Made by a program: the position numbers and the translations under genes. Below the pieces are notes generated by a model. The model ran no database searches. It was not told where the DNA came from and saw only the letters and a program-made list of their open reading frames with translations. A stretch of 64,000 nucleotides of DNA, taken from positions 49,058,930 through 49,122,929 of the forward strand of contig NC_053148.1 in the NCBI RefSeq assembly GCF_016808335.1, written 5' to 3'. The DNA comes from Panicum virgatum (Eukaryota; Streptophyta; Magnoliopsida; Poales; Poaceae). Shown here one piece after another: positions 45,703 to 57,294 of the stretch (positions within the stretch are counted from its first letter, which is position 1; each line of letters begins with the position of its first letter).

Positions 45703-47415
45703 GAGTAAAGTCCATTTTGACCATTCAACTCTCAAAACCGGTCATATTTGGCCATCGGGGTGGTTTTGGTGGGGCCCACCTGTCAGCCCTCCCCTTTCCT
45801 CTCTGTCTCTTCTCTTCTCTCCTCTCCTCTCCTCTCACCCTGCGCTGGCCGCCGCCCTCCTCCCGTGCCTCTCGAGCTCGCTAGGCCGGCGGTGCTGGCC
45901 TGCGGCGGAGCTCGAGCGGTGCTGGCCCGTGGCGAAGGAGGCGCAGGCGCGCGGAGGGGGACGAGCGGCACGGTGCATGGGTGCGGCGCGCACGGACGCG
46001 TGTGGGAGGGGCCAGAGGCGGCGGCGCGGTGTTCACAGGCGCGTGCGACGGCGCGCGTAGGGCGCGAGGTGGTGGCTCGAGCTGGGCGCGGGCGGAGCAG
46101 GTCGCGGTGCAGCGGCGCGTGAGCAGAGCAGGAGCAGCAGCAGCGCTGGAGCAGGAGCAGAGCAGGAGGCTGGCGCGGCCGGCAAGGCATGCACGTGCGA
46201 GGAGCGGTAGCGGCGCAGATCCGGGCGGCGTGAAGCACGCAAGCGGGAGCAGCGCAGTAGCAGCTACAGCAGGAGGCTGCTGCGGCGGCGCTGGAGCTCC
46301 GCCGTGGGCAAGCACTGCTCAAACTCCCATGGCCGAGCCTCACTTCACCGGAGAAATTCGACGCCGGTGAAGCACCTTCGTCTAATTCCTTAAGCCATAA
46401 GCTCCCATGGGTACCCATGGATCTGTTTGAGCCATTTGTTGGCCGGGCCCGTGTCGGGGTGGATCGGAACGCATGGCCACCGCATTCCCGAGCCGCGACC
46501 ATGGGCGCCACCGTGGAGCTATCACCTCTAGCCATCTAGGGCTGCGGCCAAGGGGTGCAACATGCTCAGGGGGTCACCATGGTGCTGTAGGAGTAGTTAG
46601 TTTAGGTTGGGAGGGGCTGTCGCGGTGGGTCGTCGCGAGCCGAGGCCCGACCGCCCGCCGGCGATGGCGTTCGCCGTGAGGAGAGGGAAGAACGGCCATG
46701 GAGGCTGGCCGTGAGCTCCACCGCTCGCCAGCTCCGCTGCCGGCCTAGCGAGCTGGTGAGGCGCTTGCGGCGGCGCCTGCGTCCTGCGGGTCCTCAACCT
46801 TGGGCTGCTGCGCTCTAGTCCACTTCATGGCTGCCAGAGCACTTGCTCTGCTTCACGGAGGTGGAATGCTTTCTCTTGCTCTTGAGGCGGCACGAGGACA
46901 TCAGGGAGCTCGAGAAGCTCATCATCCGCGTGGGCCGCTGCCGCCGCCACAGAGCCGAGGCAGCCGGGGAGGGGGTGGCGTTGCCCCGCGGCTTGCCTCG
47001 CCGCGCCTCGTCCCCCGCCGTGGCACGCCTCACCGCGCCTCGTCCCCCACCGCCACAGCCCTGCGCGGGCGTCCGCCTGCGCCTCCGCACCAGCACGGGC
47101 CCCGCCACCGCCACCCAGCCGAGAGCGTGCGCGCATCGCCGCTAGCACCGCGCCGGGGCCGCTCCTGGCCGAGCGCGCGTGCCTCACCGTCGGCGCCGCG
47201 CGCATTGGAGAGAGAAATAGGAGAGATAAAAAAGATGACAGGTGGGTCCCACCGACATGTGGCAGCTACGTCAGCAAAACCACACCCAAAACCACCAGGA
47301 TGGTCAAATGTGAACGGTTTTGAGAGTTAGATGGTCAAGAATACCCGGTTTTGAAGTTCAATGGCCAAAACAAAACCGAGATAAAGAGTTGGATGGCTAA
47401 AAATGTACTTTATCC
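45703..47415. mobile_element. Mutator-like element with long inverted ends
   Basis: About 85 bp at the left (GAGTAAAGTCCATTTTGACC...CCCACCTGTCA) is repeated inverted at the right end (about 47,230-47,415), where the inner half is duplicated. A 9-bp flanking repeat with one mismatch, TATTTATAA / TATTTAAAA (45694-45702, 47416-47424), fits Mutator-type insertion. The 1.4-kb interior is very GC-rich and encodes no transposase. At 46,826-46,950 one frame has a coding-like stretch (LPEHLLCFTEVECFLLLLRR) that could be a captured host exon, which would make this a Pack-MULE. Confidence 0.65.
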
Positions 47416-47701
47416 TATTTAAAATACTCAAGTCAGGTGTCTGAATGGTGGGCGCGACGATGGAGAGGGGCGTGCACTCTCCATCTGGTACGGAATCAGC
47501 TGTTGGACGATGTGGACTCTATCGTCAGCTTAACGGCGCGGACGGATGCCGCCCACGAGAGGTGTGTCCGGACGGATCGGACGCCGGGCAGCTCCGATCG
47601 AGTTGGATGATCACGCGCACGGTCTCATCGGATTCCTACATCAGACGTCGCGGTCTGCCCCGCGAGCCGCGATTCTAGATCCTTCTAATGTAACTGCATT
47701 A

Positions 47702-47865
47702 ACTCTATTCGCTGGGCAGGAGCTGGAGCTGGTGGCTAGAGTGGTGTGAGAGAAAAATACCATTGGCTGGCTGGTGGCTGGAAGCTAGTGCTGGAGCGGT
47801 GTGATAGGAAAACACTATAGGGCTGGAGGCTGCTAGAGTTGCCGAACAGAGTGATTTTTTATGGG
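47702..47865. mobile_element. Small insertion between 14-bp direct repeats
   Basis: A 164-bp segment lies between perfect copies of ATGTAACTGCATTA (47688-47701, 47866-47879). It begins ACTCTATTCG, has CGAACAGAGT 15 bp inside its right border, and carries GGCTGGTGGCTGG words like the 4.6-kb MITE family. Confidence 0.5.
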
Positions 47866-47879
47866 ATGTAACTGCATTA

Positions 47880-48260
47880 TTGACAGAGAGAGAGAAGGCC
47901 CGGGACCAAAAATGGACGTAACCTGGGCCGGTCGTTGCGCCTTTCGCTTTTGCCCAACCCACATCAATCGCGGCTGATCCTAGGCCAAGGCCCAATAGAG
48001 CCTGTCCTTGTGTACGTACCCCCGCCTATTCGTCCAATCAGTTCAGAACTGGTTCTTTGATTAACGTACGTAATTCTCAAGAAAAAAATGTTCGTTCGTC
48101 CAAGTTCAAATCAAAAGGGAAAATGTTCGTTCGAATAACAATACGCTGGTTTTGAAAAACCAAGTACTCCTAGGAAGCACCGCATGTCGCTTCTCTCCGT
48201 GGCGGCATCACACGAGTCCCTCAGGCTATCTCCAACCATTCCCCCTCTCCAACACCCCCC
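47880..48260. other. Spacer, no gene seen
   Basis: Mixed sequence with no open frame of interest. It ends in a C-rich stretch (about 48,240-48,260) directly against the Gypsy LTR-like segment. Confidence 0.4.
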
Positions 48261-49786
48261 TGTCGTGGTGTGCAAACCCACAGCCGTGTGGCGTAATGCA
48301 CCCGCCTAAGCCCAGAGGGTGAGTACTCAGGGGTTAGCTTGGACTAGTTCTATCTCGTTGGAAGAACAAGATGAACACAACCGGTTTAGAGTGGTTCGGG
48401 CCGCCGGAGCGTAATACCCTACGTCCACTGTGTATTGTATTGCATGTGTTCTCAAGAGGTTGAGAGTCTGAGAAAAGCTTGGTGCGTGCAGCGTGCGCCT
48501 CTCTTTTATATCTCAAGGGAGGTGTGTACATGGCCGTTGGGTCCCCGACAGGTGGGCCCAATCGATGTAGTATAAAATAACGTACTGTTCACACATTATG
48601 GCATTGCAGGCAAAGGAGATCTCATCCCTAGATTTCCTTGCTCGGCCCGCGGGAATCCTCCGTCCAGCATATCCATGCCCTGTCTTGTCAAAACGGCGCT
48701 GTCGGTACCCTGTAGAAGGGATAACCACTCTTACTGCAGCAAGGCAGGACTCGCGTAGTCATCCGTAACTACGCCATAAGGGGCGGAGCAGCCGGGCCCC
48801 ATGGGTCAGGCTCTTACCTCACCAGGCCAACGGCCCCAGACCCGCTCCCCGCTCTGGGACGGGTCCGGTGACGCCACGTGACCTTGAGGAAGGGAAGCTC
48901 CGAGCCAATAGCCGAGGTCACGGACCCCCGATAGGGGTCCGGGACCTCCTCGCGCTCGTCCTGACCTCCCACGCGCGTAGAACCAACATACCGCCGGGGG
49001 GAGGGGTCCGGAGCCGCCACGTGTCCCTTAGGCACGGGCGCGAGTATTCCGCTGGAAGACTCGCCCACCCACCGCATTCAATGCGGGTGGTTGAGGCGTG
49101 CTCTGCCGCGGCGGCACGCGGGACAGCCTTTGTCAGGCCTTATTGTAGACCGCGTATTACCGAGGTACACAGTGTTACCGCCTGCGCCGCATCCACGCAG
49201 AGCCCGTCTGCCGCATTAAATGGATACGACGGCATGGCACTTTTCCATCATGCCGCCTACGCCGCAAGCTACACGGCCCGTTTAGCTACGCGGCAGGCGA
49301 CGCCGCAAGCTACGCCTGGCGCCGTTTCGACAAGACAGCGCATGGGTATGCTGGACGGAGGATTCCCAGGAGCAGGCAAGGAAATCCAGGAATGAGATCT
49401 CCTTCACCTGCAACACCATAATGTATGAACAATACGTTATTTTATACTACATCGATTGGGCCCACCTGTCGGGGACCCAACGGCCATGTACACGCCTCCC
49501 ATGAGATATAAAAGGGAGGCGCTCGCTGTACACTCTCAAGCTCTCTCAAGCTCTCGGAAGCTCACCCAAACCCTCGGACTCTCTCGAGACGAATGGAACA
49601 CAAGCAATACAACACAAAGTGGACGTAGGGTATTACGCTCCGGCGGCCCGAACCACTCTAAACCTGCTGTGTTCATCGTGTTCTTCCAGCGAGATCGAAC
49701 TAGTCCTAGCTAACCCCCGAGTACTCACCCTCTGGGCTTAGGCGGGTGCATTACGCCAACATGCTGTGGTTTACCACACCACGACA
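48261..49786 (+). repeat. 5' LTR region with inverted arms
   Basis: The segment runs from TGTCGTGGTG to CACCACGACA. Its outer parts are inverted copies of each other: 48,261-48,712 (minus) against 49,318-49,786 (plus), about 94 percent identical over the best 110 bp. Each arm has a TATA box pointing outward (ATATAAAAG at 49,506-49,514; the complement at 48,503-48,511). The middle 600 bp holds two CACGTG boxes (48,875-48,880 and 49,018-49,023) and is not symmetrical. Either the LTR is naturally palindromic or a second LTR in reverse orientation is involved. Confidence 0.7.
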
Positions 49787-49788
49787 TT

Positions 49789-49807
49789 TGGCGCGCCAGG
49801 TAGGGGG
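49789..49807 (+). other. Gypsy primer-binding site
   Basis: TGGCGCGCCAGGTAGGGGG begins two bases after the LTR end. The TGG start pairs with a tRNA CCA end. The primer tRNA was not identified with certainty. Confidence 0.7.
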
Positions 49808-49844
49808 CATTAAGCTGGTTTAGGTTCATCTCTTATTCGTCTCC

Positions 49845-51649
49845 ATGGTTCGGGTGGACGACGTGGAGATGACAGAGGGTGTGGTGTCATCCGCGCCACA
49901 TGCCTCTCGCCTTCCTGCGCCAGGGGCAACCGAGCCCGTGGGGCAGCCACCGTCGGCGGCGGCGCGCGCTGCACGTCGGCAAGAGTCAGGGCGCCCGTCG
50001 AGGGCCCCCTCACAAGCTGCGAGCGGCGGAGCACTGGCGGCAGCTAGGGAGTTGCTACGCAACCCTCTGGCTGCTGCGGCCTCGCCATATGCCCTGAGGC
50101 AGTGGCGGGACGATGTTGACCGTCTCCTCCATCTGGCTCAGGCCAAGACTGGGCAATGACCTCCGCCCGGCAATGCGGTGGTGCCCTACCACCAGCGCCA
50201 GGGCGGTGCGTCGGCGTCCGTGCGCTCCCCCACAGTGAGGGGTGCACGAACAGAAGACTTGCGGGCGGAGCTCAACCGCAGGTGTGCGGGTGAGGACGCC
50301 CGCATCTCCGTGGAGAGGGCGCGAGAGCGCCGCCTCAACATTGAGGGTCGCAGCCTCAATGCTGACTTGGATGTTGCGGCACCCAAGCCACCAGTAAACG
50401 CCCGGATACAGGCGGGCACCCCGGTGGCTGGGGTGGGCTGCGCTGTGCTGGCGGGTCACCTCCGCGCGGTGGCATGGCCATCCAAGTTCCGCCCGCACCT
50501 GCTGGAGAAGTACGACGGTACCACTAACCCGTCGGAATTCCTTTAGGTGTACGTTATCGCCATCACAGCAGCTGGTGGTAACGACGCCATCATAGTAAGC
50601 TACTTTCATGTAGCCTTGACTGGGCCAGCCCGGACTTGGCTCATGAATCTTGCTCCTGGGACGATTCAGTCCTGGGAAGAGCTCTGTGCGAGGTTCACTG
50701 AGAACTTCGCCAGTGCATACCAGCAGCATGGTGTGGGGCTCACCTCCACACCGTGAGGCAGAAACCCGGGGAGACGCTCCGGGCATTCATCTCGCGCTTC
50801 ACCAAGGTACGGGGTATCATTCCTCATATCTCTGACGCATCTATTATCACTGCTTTCCGCCAGGGGGTATAGGATGAGAAGATGCTCGAGAAGCTGGCGA
50901 CGCACGAGGTGGAAAGCGTTACCACACTTTTCTCCCTGGCTGACAAGTGTGCCAGGGCCGCTGAGGGCCGCGCATGGCACTCAGCCCCCCAAGACGGAGA
51001 CTCCAAGGCTGGTGGCTCTGGGGCTACCGCCCAGGGCGGTGGCAAGAAAAAGAAGAACAAGAACCGGAGTCACGGGGAGCCACATCCCGGCGGTCCAGTC
51101 GCCGCAGTAGCGGCACTAACTGCTGCAGCAGAGGCTGGGGGCCAGAATGCGCATGGCAAACGCCCGCGCCCGCAAGGTGGCAATGGAGGTTCATGCCCAG
51201 TGCATCCCACCGCTCGCCACAGCGCCGCTGACTGCCGCGAGATCCAGAAACTCGCGAAGTGGGTCAGTGGGCGACGTGAGCAGTCCTCCAAGGACGGCAC
51301 ACCCCCTCCTCGCCAGCGGTCTGGCATGGAGAAAGGCTCCGACAGTGAGACCGCTGCCGGGGAGAAGGAGCTGGGGTACCAATCCCCCGCTAAGGAGCTG
51401 AAAGGCGTTTACCGCCACGACAACTCCGACTCCGACATCGAGGAGCGCCGCAAGAAGCTGTACGTAATGTATGGCGGAAGTTGGGAGCTTGTCTCCCAGC
51501 GAGACGTGAAGACCCTTCGCCGAGTGGTACTTTCGGTGAGGCCGGGGGTCCCGAGGGCGGCGCCGCATCACAGGTGGATGAACACCACCATCTCTTTCGG
51601 GCCATCTGACTGCCCGGAGAACATGGCCGGGGCTGTGTACTACCTCTAG
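49845..51649 (+). pseudogene. Gypsy gag, broken
   Basis: Begins MVRVDDVEMTEG at 49845. The conserved capsid core is visible around LTGPARTWLMNLAPG and SWEELCARF, then LRAFISRFTKVRG and FRQGV. A Lys-rich linker and a C-x-H-like PVHPTARHSAADCREIQKL segment follow. Breaks: TGA at 50157, TAG at 50544, a frameshift near 50,750, TAG near 50,870 and the closing TAG at 51647. The protein would form the virus-like particle; this copy cannot make it. Confidence 0.85.
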
Positions 51650-54600
51650 TCACCGCCCCTGTTATAGCTAACATCAGGCTCTATCACGTGCTGATTGACG
51701 GAGGGGCTGGCCTCAACGTCATCGGCTATGCAACGTTCAAGCAGCTGCAGATCCCGGAGTCCAAGCTGACTCCCTCTCGCCCATTCTCTGGAGTGGGCCC
51801 ACAACTGGTGTTCCCTCTGGGGAGCATCACTTTGCCGGTCATGTTCAGGACCGAGGAGAACTTCCGCACAGAGAGCGTCCAGTTCGATGTTGCGGAGTTG
51901 AACCTCCCATTCAATGCCATCATTGGCAGGCCAGCACTCTTGGTCTTCATGGCCATTGCCCATTACGGGTATTTGGTCTTGAAGATGCCCTCCCCTGCCG
52001 GTGTCCTCAACGCGCGGGGTGACCGCACCGCTGCCGTCGCTGCAGTAGAGAGACTGCATGCTCTGGCGGCAGAGGTTGCACGTTCCGAGGAGGATCCATC
52101 CATCTTGCAAGCCAGGGCGCCTGCAAAGGCACCTAAGGTGCAGCCGTCTGATCCGAACGATGTTCCCGTGAAAACGGTGCAGATCGGAGCAGACTCCTCC
52201 AGGACCACCCGCATCGCGGGAAACCTGGAGGAAAAATAGGAAGACGCGCTCATCACTTTTCTCCGGGAAAATGTCGACGTGTTCGCCTGGGAACCATCAC
52301 AGATGCCCGGGATCCCCAGGGAAGTGATCGAGCACCATCTGAGGATCTACCCCGACGCCACGCCGGTACGCCAGAAGCCTCGGAAGCAGTCCGTGGAGCG
52401 GCAGAACTTCATTCGTGAAGAAGTCCGCAAGCTGCTACACGCTGGCTTCATCGAGGAGGTCCACCACCCCGAGTGGTTGGCCAACCCGGTCGTCGTCCCA
52501 AAGTTCAACGGGAAGCTTCGGATATACATCGACTACACCAGTCTCAACAAGGCATGTCCTAGAGACCCCTATCCTCTTCCACGTATCGATCAAATCGTGG
52601 ACTCCACCTCCGGGTGTGACCTTTTGTCTTTCCTAGATGCATACACTGGTTTCCACCAGATTTAGATGTCTAGAGAGGATAGGAAGCATACTGCTTTTGT
52701 AACAGTGGATGGACTTTATTGCTATATTGTCATGCCATACGGTCTGCGGAATGCCTCACCAACGTTTGTACGAGCTATGAACAAAACTTTCTGTAACCTA
52801 ATTAGAGATATTGTTGAGGTGTATGTTGATGACATTGTGGTCAATACTAAGGTAGGGTCAACACTAGTTGAGGACCTGTCCCTCGTCTTTGACCGACTGT
52901 GCGCCACGCGCACGAAGCTGAATCCCGAGAAGTGCATCTTTGGCATCTCGACAGGGATGCTGCTGGGTTTCCTGGTCTCACATCGAGGCATCGAGGCAAA
53001 CCCAGCCAAGATCAAGGCGATCAAAGCGATGAGGCCTCCTGGCCGCATCAAGGACGTCCAGAAGCTTACTGGATCTCTCGCCGCTCTTAGCCGCTTCATA
53101 TCGAGGCTGGCTGAGAGGGCCCTCCCCTTTTTCAAGCTATTGAGGAGGTCTGGTCCATTCTCTTGGACCGAAGAGGCCGAACAAGCCTTCCAGGAGCTGA
53201 AGCAGCACCTCACCTCGCTGCCAGTATTGGTGGCTCCAGAGCCAGTTGAGACGTTGTTTCTGTATCTTGCTGCGTCTGCAGAAGTGGTCAGCATGGTGCT
53301 GGTCGCCGAGAGGACGGAGCAAACTCGCCAGGGGGACACTAGGGTCTCCCCGGCCAATGATGGTGGGCCGGACCCCGAACATGGGGGCCCGGCAGCCACT
53401 CCTCTATTTGAAGGTTCGTACCCCGGACAAGGGGGGTCCGGAGGAGCCTCCTCCCAGTGGGAACCCAGAACCACTGGGGGCCCAAGGACCTAATGTGGTG
53501 GATAAGGGCGAGCCAGACCCGGTCGCCAGGGTCTGGACCATCCAGAATCCAGTCTACTACGTCAGCGAAGTCCTCCACGAGGCAAAGGCCAGGTATCTTG
53601 AGACGCATAAGCTTATCTGTGCCATCCTTATTGCGTCCAGGAAACTGCGCCACTACTTTTAGGCACACGGCGTTGTCGTAGTGACCTCTTACCCACTAAG
53701 AGCGATCTTGCATAACTCCAATGCCACGGGCAACATCGCCAAGTGGGTAGCAGAGTTGGCTGAGTTCCAGCTGGACTTCCAGTCTCGTCATGCAGTCAAG
53801 AGCCAAATCCTGGCTGATTTCATAGCGGAATGGACTCCTTCCCCAAGCAATTTTGGAGGTCCGGACCTCAACGCCGAACCCCCGGAGCCGGAAGTCAGGA
53901 CACCAGTTTTCACTGAGCCCCACTGGACACTCATCTTCGACGGGTTCGTCCGCAAGCAGTGGGCTGGAGCTGGTGTGGTCCTCATCGACCCAAATGGAGA
54001 TCAGCTGAAGTACATGGTGCACCTTGAGTTCAAGGCTACCAACAACATGGCGGAGTACGAAGCTTTGATCTTTGGCCTGACACAAGCCCTGTCTCTGGGG
54101 TCCGGCAGCTTCTGGTGAAGGGAGATTCTTATCTAATCATCAAGCAGGTCCGAGGGGATTGCAGCTGCAATAATCCCCAGCCCGCGGCATACCTCATCCA
54201 CGTGAGGAAGCTCGAGAAGGACTTCGACGCCTTGGAACTACAACATGTTACCCGCGAACTCAACTCAGCAGTAGATGATCTCTCCGCGAGAGCATCTACC
54301 TGGGCATCCGTGCCCGAGGGCGTCTTCGAAAGACGGTTGCTGAGACCTACCGTCCAGCTTGCCGAACTGGGTGAAGGGGATCAAGCTAGCACCTCGAAGC
54401 TAGCGGTCCCGGCGGCATTCCACCTGTGGTGCCCGCCCTGGGTTGTGAGCTCTATTGAGGATCCTGGAGACCTCATAGAGCCACTCCCACCTACTCAGGG
54501 AGCTCACGATGCATGGATCTCCGAGATCCGAGACTACCTGAAAGACAATATCCTTTCTGATGATGATGTGTCAGCTGAGCGCATAGTACGATTGGCTAAA

Positions 54601-55695
54601 CGCTACGCAATGGTAGAAGGGGATTTCTACCGCTGTGGCACCAATGGTATCCTCATGCGGTGCATTTCCTAGGGAGAGGACAATGAGTTGCTCGCGGAGA
54701 TCCATGGAGGCGAGTGTGGAAGTCATTCCTCATCTCGCACGCTTGTTGGCAAGGCCTTTCGGCATGGCTTCTACTGGCCGACAGCACTCCAGGATGCTGC
54801 TGAGCTGGTAAAGTCCTGCAAAGCATGCCAGTTCCATGCAAAGCAAATACACACACGGCTCAAGCTCTGCAAATGATCCTGCCCTCATGGCCATTTGCCG
54901 TATGGGGCGTGGATATTCTGGGGCCATTCCCCTGGGCCATCGGCGGGTACCGGTTCCTCTACGTCGCCATTGAAAAATTCACAAAATGGCCGGACGTCAC
55001 CCCTGTGGTGAACATCACCAAAAAATTAGCAGTCGCATTCCTCAAGTCCATTGTGTGCAGATTTGGCATCCCAAACCGCATCATCGCGGACAATGGAACC
55101 CAATTCAAAAGTAGACTCTTCCAAGAGTACTGCGAGGACATTGGATCCAGCTTTGCTTTGCATCCGTGGCACATCCCCGCAGTAATGGGCAGGTCGAGAG
55201 AGTGAATGCAGAGATCCTCAGGGGACTCAAGACCCGCACCTACAATAGGGCAACCAGACCACACCCAGCCGAGCCACCGGGGAGACTCCATTCTTCCTGG
55301 TCTACGGGGCTGAAGCATGCCTTCCCCTAGAAATTCACCTAGGCTCACCACAGGTCCAGGCTTTTGATGAGTCTATGCGGGAACAACTGCGGCGTGACGA
55401 TGTGGACTTCGTTGACGAACGAAGGTGCCGAGCAGCAATCCGAAATGCACGTTACAACCAGGTGCTCAGGCGCTATCATCAATGGTTCATGCACAGTAGA
55501 GAGCTCCGGGCTGGCGACCTCGTCCTGAGGCGGATCCTGAACCGCGCAGGGCTCCACAAACTCTCCCCCAGCTGGGAGGGGCCATTCAAGGTTACAGAAG
55601 TATGCCGGCCCGGATGCGTTCGCCTTGCCACAGAAGATGGGATGCCGCTGCCCAACCCATGGAATATAGAGCATCTGCGTAAGTTTTACACTTAG
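51650..55695 (+). pseudogene. Gypsy pol, broken
   Basis: Domain order: aspartic protease (LIDGGAGLNVIG at about 51,690), reverse transcriptase (52,240-53,150; catalytic YVDD at 52,822-52,833), RNase H (about 53,150-53,840), a second archaeal-like RNase H (about 53,920-54,300; WTLIFDG, NNMAEYEALI), integrase zinc region (about 54,690-54,850; CKACQFH), integrase core (WGVDILGPFP, IIADNGTQF) and C-terminal domain to 55695. Breaks: TAG at 52237, 52663, 53660 and 54670; TGA at 54874 and 55203; frameshifts near 53,490, 54,110, 54,850 and 55,190. The region around the third catalytic residue of the integrase is frameshifted. Confidence 0.9.
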
Positions 55696-57139
55696 GCAGA
55701 GCAGGAAAATGAATTTTTCCTTTGTAATATGATAGAATTAGCGTGCGGCCCAGAGCGGTGGAGGTCCACCCTCGGAAACCCGACCTTTGGCATCCATCGC
55801 ACCGTCGGCTAGCATTAATGCGCGGCCCAGGGCGGTAGAGGTCTGCCCTCATAAACCCGACCTCTGGCATCCACCGCGCAAGCCATGTATATCAAGTTGC
55901 AAAGGAAAAACTTTCTCCCAGTTTTGTCTTAGTGTCACATTTTATTTCGCATTTCGATTCTCGAGATTTTACTTTTCTAACCCCCGCGCAGACTTCCACT
56001 CTGGTCGCTACAGCTAAGATCTGTATTGAGTTGCTGGACTGCCGTACAGGTCCGGACCCTCTTGCTGCTGGGAGAGGGGTCCGGACCCCTAGGGACCTGC
56101 TCTGGAGAGGGGGTACTTGTTTCCTGGGGTGGTCCGGAGTCCTGTGTAGCTGCTTAGCCGGTTCCGTACCCAAAGCCTACACACTCCACCACCCTGTAAT
56201 GAGTGCTCTAGTATCCGGAGCTGGGTAATTAGGGGCCCGGACCTCGTTCTAGCTCAAGGGATGGCTTCCTAAGTCCTACACGGCAGGTCCAGCTCCATAT
56301 CTCAAAGGATCGAGTACGACAAAATGACCTCACCCACTGCTAGGAGGGGTCTGGAACGTCGGAGCCAGGTCCGCTAAAGTCGTGTTTGTTTCCTGGAGTG
56401 GTCCGGAGCCCTGTGTAGCGCCTTAGCCTGGTTCTGCACCCTAAGCCTACACACTCCACCACTCTGTAACAAGCATTGAGCTGCCTGGACCTGAGTATCC
56501 GGAGCTCCGGACCTCGTACTAGTCTGGAGGCCGGTTCAGAATAGGTCCCGCGGGCCTGCTACTAAGCTGTGACTTTGAGTGGTACGCAGGCTAAGCCATG
56601 ACTGGTGGTAACTAGCCTCAAACCATTGAGCCTACCTACCAGGAGGTCTCGGCATCCGCTTTAAAGGCTTCATGCAGATCGAGGTCCAGTCTCGGTGGTA
56701 GACAGACTCAGAACAACTGAGTCTGTCTCCCATGGGGCCCGGAGCGTTGCTTTGAGCCAGACATCGCGGATCGATTCTGCATGCGTCAAACAGCTAAGTT
56801 GCAGTGTCATTACTACCGTACAAGCGAGTTTGATTCTCCTATTTGTAGTTCTTTCTGCTACACAGGGAATAAGACGCTCGTTCGACTTGCAATCTATGCT
56901 ACACCTATGCCCAAGGACGCTTGCTCAACCTCATAAGGGGGTCGGAGTGTCTTCTGCGGCTCGGATGGCAGATAGGTCCTAACAACTGAACCTATCTACC
57001 TGGGGGCCATGGCGCCGGGGTGCTGTATACCGCAAACTAGAACAATTGACAAACAACTAAGTTGAAATTTTCTTCTATTAAGTTTCAACAAGTACAATGT
57101 TTGTTACTTAACACAAAAAACAAAAGTACAATGTCCAGC
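55696..57139 (+). repeat. Gypsy 3' region with tandem repeats
   Basis: An 80-bp unit (GCGCGGCCCAG...GACCTCTGGCATCCACCGC) occurs at about 55,741 and 55,821. A unit of about 130 bp (GTTTCCTGG(G/A)GTGGTCCGGAG...TGTAA) occurs at about 56,108 and 56,388. A third group shares AACAACTGAGTCTGTCTCC-type palindromes and TGGGGCC (about 56,600, 56,695, 56,965). Long repeated 3' regions are usual in Tat elements. No + strand ORF is supported. Confidence 0.7.
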
Positions 57140-57294
57140 TCAGGAGTCTGCAGGCTCCAGCTTGAAGTAGGCGGCGATGAAGTCGATGATGTCCCGCACG
57201 CTTTCTCGAGCAGAGGCCTCCGTCTCCGCCACTGGACCATCGACCACGGGGGCTAGCGAGATGGCTGGGTCGTGGCTCCGGAGGTGAAGTGTCC
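57140..57294 (-). pseudogene. End of a Tat-type antisense ORF
   Basis: Read on the minus strand, an open frame enters from the right at 57,294 and stops at TGA 57142-57140. It encodes about 50 residues ending in IIDFIAAYFKLEPADS. The preceding Ala/Glu/Val-rich part (APVVDGPVAETEASARES) looks coding. Antisense ORFs near the 3' LTR are known in Tat elements such as Grande. The start is cut off by the nested retrotransposon. Confidence 0.55.

Larger units (their letters stand above)
48261..57294 (+). mobile_element. Ty3/Gypsy retrotransposon, Tat-like
   Basis: An LTR-like segment, a primer site, gag, protease-RT-RNase H-second RNase H-integrase in Gypsy order, and a long repeat-filled 3' region with an antisense ORF. 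The second, archaeal-like RNase H between the first and the integrase, the long 3' region and the antisense ORF are the traits of the Tat lineage. The coding part carries many stops and frameshifts. The element is cut at 57,294 by another retrotransposon; its 3' LTR must lie beyond the right edge. Confidence 0.88.

Noticed and set aside
48261..49786. Inverted arms as the terminal repeats of a DNA transposon
   Set aside because: The right arm runs straight into a primer-binding site and gag, and both ends have TG...CA LTR form, so an LTR explanation is better.
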